DNA of 64,000 nt from Dolomedes plantarius (Eukaryota > Arthropoda > Arachnida > Araneae > Dolomedidae), in contig OU015496.1 in assembly GCA_907164885.2 (NCBI GenBank), forward strand, positions 101,929,632 through 101,993,631, written 5' to 3'. The first letter of the stretch is position 1. Each line of letters starts with the position of its first letter. A program made the translations under genes and the position numbers. Below, in pieces: positions 62,047 to 64,000 of this stretch. A model generated the notes under the pieces. The model was not told where the DNA came from and searched no databases. It worked only from the letters and a program-made list of their open reading frames with translations.

Positions 62047-62452
62047 CAGGGTATTCCAAATTTCGACCGACAAATTCAGAGGGGTGATAGTAGGCATAAA
62101 GACAAGCAATAATCACATAGGAACGTATGACCGGAAACACAAACCTGACGCTGGAGGGCGCTGTTTACTTAATCGGACCGTACCTCTTACCAACCCCACT
62201 AGATGGCCGGCAATATCGCATTTTTCTGGAGGAGATAGAAACTCAAAAACAAAACAGAATCACATAGTAATGTATGACCGGAAACGCAAACCTGGTCAGC
62301 TAGAGGATAAACAAAGATGCAGAAATGTTAGTAAACAGCGCCCTCCAGCGTCAGGTTTGTGTTTCCGATAATGCATTCCTATGTGATTATTGCTCGTCTT
62401 GATGCCTACTATCACCCCTCTGAATTTGTTGGCCGAATTCTGGAACACCCTG
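62047..62452. mobile_element. Foldback MITE with about 120-bp inverted repeats
   Basis: 406 bp, ends CAGGGTATTCCAAATTTCGA and (inverted) CAGGGTGTTCCAGAATTCGG, paired over about 122 bases through GACGCTGGAGGGCGCTGTTT. TA outside both ends. A third partial copy of the repeat (AATCACATAGTAATGTATGA) lies in the middle at about 62260-62300. It sits 14 bases from the long-TIR element. Confidence 0.88.
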
Positions 62453-62460
62453 TATATATA

Positions 62461-62545
<85 letters not shown>
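62453..62545. repeat. (TA)n microsatellite
   Basis: About 90 bases of TA directly following the foldback MITE. Confidence 0.95.
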
Positions 62546-62553
<8 letters not shown>

Positions 62554-64000
62554 CTTTATTTATGATGGTAATTAATCTGAAGGAAAAATTAAGTTAAAAT
62601 ACATTGGACCTCGTTATAAAGTAAATTACTTCACTTAAATGTAAGTAAAAACTTGTGGTGTAAACACGAAGCATAAGAGCGAGCTATATCTCTTCTGCTT
62701 TGTATGATAGGAAATTTATAACTAAAGCAGCACTTTGTAACATTTCTTAAAAAAGATGGTAAAAATATATTTAGATGCATTTTTTCACATTCCTCAATGC
62801 TTTGGAAATTACAAATCATAAGATTACTAAAACTTGCAGAAATTTTCACAAACTTCTAAATGATAATCAAAATAGCTTTATTTAATTGTCAACGTTTAAA
62901 AAATTAATCCGTATGATCAAGCATTTTGATAGGCAAGTCCTGACAGCAGTAGGAAATGACAGATCTTTACATAATATTTTGAATTAGTCAAGTGCTTCTG
63001 ATAATCATTACCCTATTTCAATGATGCTGACAGAAATAACCTCATTAAAAATACAATGCGAGAAATTTTACCACAAATCCCATTCGACAGAGTGAGAAAG
63101 TCTTCAGCAAAATGTCCTTTTGAGCACCTTTATTTGAAAGATATATGAGAATTCCCTTTTCGGAATACTGCTGAAGTAGTTGAAGAACTTTTTGAAATGT
63201 TTTATTGGAACACGCCTTAATTAATTCATTCGAAACATTCTTTAGGCATTTCATATGAAGGGCATCCGAGAGACTTAATTCAAGCTCCTTCCGAAAGATT
63301 TCATCCGAAGCGCCTCTGCATGGTTCATTTCAATACCTACTTTACGACTGCGTTTAAAGGGCTTTCTAATCTTAAATGTGCCTTAAATATTAGTTTGAAG
63401 AATTCATGGCAAGATTCATTGGAACTCCTTATGAACGATTCTCTTTGTGACGCTCAGGAAAAACCCGCTTAAAATCCTTTAGATTTTATCAGGACTTCCG
63501 CAATATTCGCTTTGAATATCTTCTAAAGGAAACTCTGTTTTAAAAGAATTTCAAATTTGAATTCTTGCAATATTTGGTTTAAAATATTGAATCTGAAAGG
63601 TCTTAAAATATTTCATCCGAAGTACATATGCAAAAATCCATTTTAGTGATTCTGGCTGTTTTTATTTGTAAACCATCCATACTTTTATCATTTGAAACAC
63701 TCATCCGGAGGGCTTCTGCAAGACTGCAGGTAAAATTACATTTGAAAGGTTACATCTAAAGGAATTTTGCGAAGTATTTGAAATGTAATGTTTCTAAAAA
63801 AAAAGATTTATTGAAAGGACTTTTGCAAGGTTTTATTTGAAATAATCCTGAAATTCTAATTTTTCAAGATTACCTTTGAATGTTTTCTAAGTGATTAGAT
63901 TCGTAGTACACCTAAAATATTCCAACACTTGTATTTGTCAGGGTTTTAACTTCCTTATGGAAGATTTATTTTTTTACTATAAGAGAAATATAAAGATTCG
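62546..64000. other. Unannotated stretch with degenerate repetitive motif
   Basis: No gene recognised. From about 63130 to 63850 phrases such as TTCATCCGAAG, CATTTGAAAG and TTCTGCAAGRTT recur irregularly (for example 63302, 63608, 63703, 63739), suggesting an ancient minisatellite with units of about 35-50 bases. Confidence 0.4.

Overview
The window is AT-rich, intron-free-looking eukaryotic DNA made almost entirely of transposable elements and their debris. I found no convincing host protein-coding gene, rRNA gene or functional tRNA gene. The mix of several Tc1/mariner lineages in many decay states, tRNA-headed SINEs ending in (CAA)n, TTAA-flanked MITEs, very long (TA)n tracts and a Ty3/gypsy element fits an arthropod, most likely a spider (orb-weaver type). 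That assignment is inference from resemblance of the transposons and was not tested by a search.

Layout. 1-11.5 kb: three Tc1-like elements (one of family A, two of family B, all broken) sitting in (TA)n tracts, a SINE-2 fragment, a TIR element, two abutting tandem arrays (236-bp and 198-bp periods) and two copies of a repeat with a (GTCA)n tail. 11.5-19 kb: mostly unannotatable AT-rich DNA, a SINE-1 copy split by a solo LTR, a palindrome-ended repeat and an approximately 174-bp tandem array. 19.0-19.7 kb: a huge compound (TA)n tract surrounding a SINE-3. 19.7-26.5 kb: a complete, apparently intact LTR retrotransposon on the minus strand. 26.5-35.9 kb: a TTAA-type MITE, a short MITE, a deleted Tc1-like derivative, a pogo-type MITE, a mariner-superfamily remnant and a strong hairpin. 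35.9-48.3 kb: solo LTRs, an intact Tc1-like element (family A, minus strand), SINEs, a second copy of the deleted Tc1 derivative, a foldback MITE, another pogo-type MITE and a mariner. 48.5-64 kb: solo LTR, SINE-3, three further broken Tc1/mariner elements (one with DD41D spacing), a LINE 3' fragment, SINE-1 copies, and a long-TIR transposon next to a foldback MITE.

Two elements look capable of activity. The first is the 6.76-kb LTR retrotransposon at 19691-26451: its two 712-bp LTRs look identical and it has one uninterrupted gag-pol frame. Its pol order is protease, integrase, reverse transcriptase, RNase H. Integrase therefore precedes RT, the Gmr1-type arrangement, which is opposite to ordinary Ty3/gypsy elements. 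The second is the family A Tc1 element at 36555-37962, with an unbroken 346-residue DD34E transposase and intact terminal repeats. Nearly every TA-target transposon here touches or is flanked by a (TA)n microsatellite.
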